Source: Acidobacteriota bacterium
GTDB taxonomy: Bacteria > Acidobacteriota > Polarisedimenticolia > J045
Length of the DNA: 6,867 nucleotides
Assembly (NCBI GenBank): GCA_024276295.1
Contig: JAJRXN010000312.1
Coordinates: 1 to 6,867, forward strand
Direction of reading: 5' to 3'
Positions within the stretch are counted from its first letter, which is position 1; each line of letters starts with the position of its first letter. The position numbers and the translations under genes were made by a program. Shown in pieces: positions 5,988 through 6,867 of the stretch. The notes below the pieces were generated by a model. The model saw only the letters and a program-made list of their open reading frames with translations. It did not search any database and was not told the DNA's origin.

Positions 5988-6006
5988 GGGGACGGGTGTC
6001 CCGGGA
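5985..6006. repeat. Imperfect inverted repeat overlapping the phosphoesterase ribosome binding site
   Basis: Two 9-base arms (5985-5993 and 5998-6006) pair with one mismatch around a 4-base loop. In the phosphoesterase mRNA this stem would cover three of the four bases of the GGAG ribosome binding site, so it could lower translation. In such GC-rich DNA a chance origin is also plausible. Confidence 0.35.
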
Positions 6007-6057
6007 GATCCTCTCGCGTCGCCCGCTCCGATGCCAGTCCGGATCGTTCGTGAAGCC

Positions 6058-6090
6058 GGGCCGTCGATCGCTTGCGGCGATCGGCGGCCC
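6058..6090. repeat. Strong 14-bp stem-loop in the divergent intergenic region
   Basis: Bases 6058-6071 pair with 6077-6090 over 14 positions, 13 Watson-Crick and one T-G wobble (6064 with 6084), around a 5-base loop TTGCG. The seven pairs next to the loop are perfect (CGATCGC with GCGATCG). It is by far the longest inverted repeat I found in the noncoding DNA. Neither strand has a T tract after it, so it is not a classical intrinsic terminator. It lies about 80 bases upstream of the phosphoesterase start and 121 bases upstream of the fibronectin gene. Function unknown: candidates are a protein-binding site, an mRNA leader structure or a remnant of an intergenic repeat. Confidence 0.7.
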
Positions 6091-6120
6091 CTACGCGCAG
6101 TCGAGGCGCCGCCGTCTTCG

Positions 6121-6132
6121 CGGGCCGGCCCG
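6121..6132. repeat. Perfect 12-bp palindrome next to a candidate promoter
   Basis: CGGGCCGGCCCG reads the same on both strands and ends two bases before the candidate -35 element. That position would suit a regulator site, but the sequence consists only of G and C and could arise by chance here. Confidence 0.4.
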
Positions 6133-6133
6133 G

Positions 6134-6162
6134 TTGTCCGGAGCGGTCGGCCGGCGTAAGAG
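6134..6162 (+). promoter_or_regulatory. Candidate sigma70-like promoter for the fibronectin-domain gene
   Basis: TTGTCC (6134-6139, four of six bases matching TTGACA) is separated by 17 bases from TAAGAG (6157-6162, three of six matching TATAAT). Transcription would begin near 6169, leaving about 43 bases before the ATG at 6212. The spacing is ideal but the -10 match is weak. Confidence 0.3.
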
Positions 6163-6211
6163 TCAGGGGTCGCCTCGGGGGATTCCGCCCGGTGGGACGA
6201 AGGGGAAGGTC

Positions 6212-6867
6212 ATGCACACTCGTTCGCTCTCGTCCGGTCTCCGCGGAATGCGGGCGGCCGTCGTCCTCCTGGCCGCGTGCTTCGTGCCGGTGGCGGTCTT
6301 CGCCGACGTCACCAACCCGGCGGACGTGCAGAACCTGATGGTCGCTCGCGAGGCGGGCGACCTGCGCCTGACCTGGGATCCGGTGACGACCGATGCCGCC
6401 GGGCAGCCCGAGACGATCGACCATTACCGGATCTACCGCGGGACGAGTCCGGACTTCGTTCCGGACAAGAGCGGCGGCACGAACGAGATCGGTACCTCGA
6501 CGACCGAGGAGTTCGTCGATCTCGGCGCGGGCGATCCGCCGCAGACGTACTACTACCTCGTCTCGGCGGTCGATGCGGCCGGGCTCGAGTCGCGCACCAA
6601 GGCTCCGACGGTAACGACGCCGCCGGTCCTTTCGGGCTACTGGACCGACACGTCGATCGAGCTGAGCTGGACCGACGCGCAGCCGCTCGACCAGGTCACC
6701 GGCTACCGCGTGTACTACGGCCGCCGCTCCGGCCAGTACGAGTTCGTCGACGACGTCGGCATGGCGACGAGCCACTCGCTGACCGGGCTGCAGGAGGAGG
6801 TCAACTGGTACTCGGCCGTCGTCGCCGTCGACGTCAACGGCAACGAGTCGGACTTCTCGAACGAGCA
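6212..6867 (+). CDS. Secreted fibronectin type III domain protein, N-terminal part (3' end outside window)
   Basis: The frame stays open to the window edge, giving 218 visible residues with no stop. Residues 1-31 form a clear signal peptide: basic start with R4, R11 and R14, hydrophobic core about 15-30, and a likely signal peptidase I site after VAVFA, just before DVTNPA. Two fibronectin type III repeats follow. The first spans about 36-134, with W55 in LRLTW, the strand HYRIYR (71-76) and YYYLVSAVDAAG (113-124). The second spans about 137-218, with W153 in IELSW, GYRVYYG (164-170) and YSAVVAVDVNGNES (200-213). These beta-sandwich domains usually mediate binding or act as spacers in extracellular proteins; no catalytic domain is visible. 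ATG at 6212 is preceded by the purine-rich aggggaagg (6201-6209) and begins directly at the signal peptide. The full protein may carry more repeats or an enzyme or sorting domain downstream. It is transcribed away from the phosphoesterase. Confidence 0.85.
   Translation, partial: MHTRSLSSGLRGMRAAVVLLAACFVPVAVFADVTNPADVQNLMVAREAGDLRLTWDPVTTDAAGQPETIDHYRIYRGTSPDFVPDKSGGTNEIGTSTTEEFVDLGAGDPPQTYYYLVSAVDAAGLESRTKAPTVTTPPVLSGYWTDTSIELSWTDAQPLDQVTGYRVYYGRRSGQYEFVDDVGMATSHSLTGLQEEVNWYSAVVAVDVNGNESDFSNE

Noticed and set aside
5978..6775. Extension of the phosphoesterase reading frame upstream to a 776-residue product
   Set aside because: The extension runs antisense through the fibronectin gene, has no recognisable domain, and would bury the signal peptide that begins at 5977 behind a ribosome binding site.
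1..6867. tRNA, rRNA, riboswitch, CRISPR array, insertion sequence, toxin-antitoxin or defence gene
   Set aside because: I read both strands and found no cloverleaf, regularly spaced repeat, transposase motif or defence-type gene. The noncoding gaps are 94 and 234 bases long and are accounted for above.

Overview
The window comes from a high-GC bacterium (about 70% G+C by eye, with G or C at most third codon positions). It holds seven protein-coding genes, and the two at the edges are cut. I see no tRNA, rRNA, CRISPR array, insertion sequence or phage gene. The arginine genes read like the divergent forms known from Bacteroidetes (transcarbamylase, deacetylase and lyase), but the base composition does not fit that phylum. 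A high-GC Gram-negative lineage such as Acidobacteriota is my best guess, held loosely.

Region 1 (2-4350, + strand) is the 3' part of an arginine biosynthesis operon: argF' (5' end missing), argB, an argE-type M20 deacetylase, argH and argR. Every junction is a 4-base stop/start overlap (GTGA three times, ATGA once), each preceded by a purine-rich ribosome binding site inside the upstream gene, so the five genes are almost certainly co-transcribed and translationally coupled. The first gene is not an ordinary ornithine carbamoyltransferase. Its VYAKSW and HCLPVRRN motifs belong to the N-acetylornithine/N-succinylornithine carbamoyltransferases. The inferred pathway keeps the acyl group on after carbamoylation: ArgB phosphorylates N-acylglutamate, ArgF' makes N-acylcitrulline, the M20 enzyme removes the acyl group to give citrulline, and ArgH makes arginine from argininosuccinate. 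ArgR at the end of the operon would sense arginine and control the operon. argC, argD, argG and the entry enzyme are not visible and may lie upstream.

Region 2 (4351-4444) is a short convergent intergenic gap with small inverted repeats and weak terminator candidates.

Region 3 (4445-5977, - strand) encodes an exported calcineurin-like phosphoesterase of the three-part MetallophosN-Metallophos-MetallophosC architecture, with a Ca-loop-like motif near its N-terminus. It has no evident link to arginine synthesis.

Region 4 (5978-6211) is a 234-base divergent intergenic region. It has a strong 14-bp hairpin (6058-6090), a perfect 12-bp palindrome (6121-6132) and a plausible sigma70-like promoter (6134-6162) for the last gene.

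Region 5 (6212 to the end, + strand) is the start of a secreted protein with at least two fibronectin type III domains, running off the window.

I found no undescribed defence or mobile system. The points most worth following are the acylated-citrulline arginine pathway, the unresolved acyl specificity of ArgF', and the hairpin in the divergent intergenic region.
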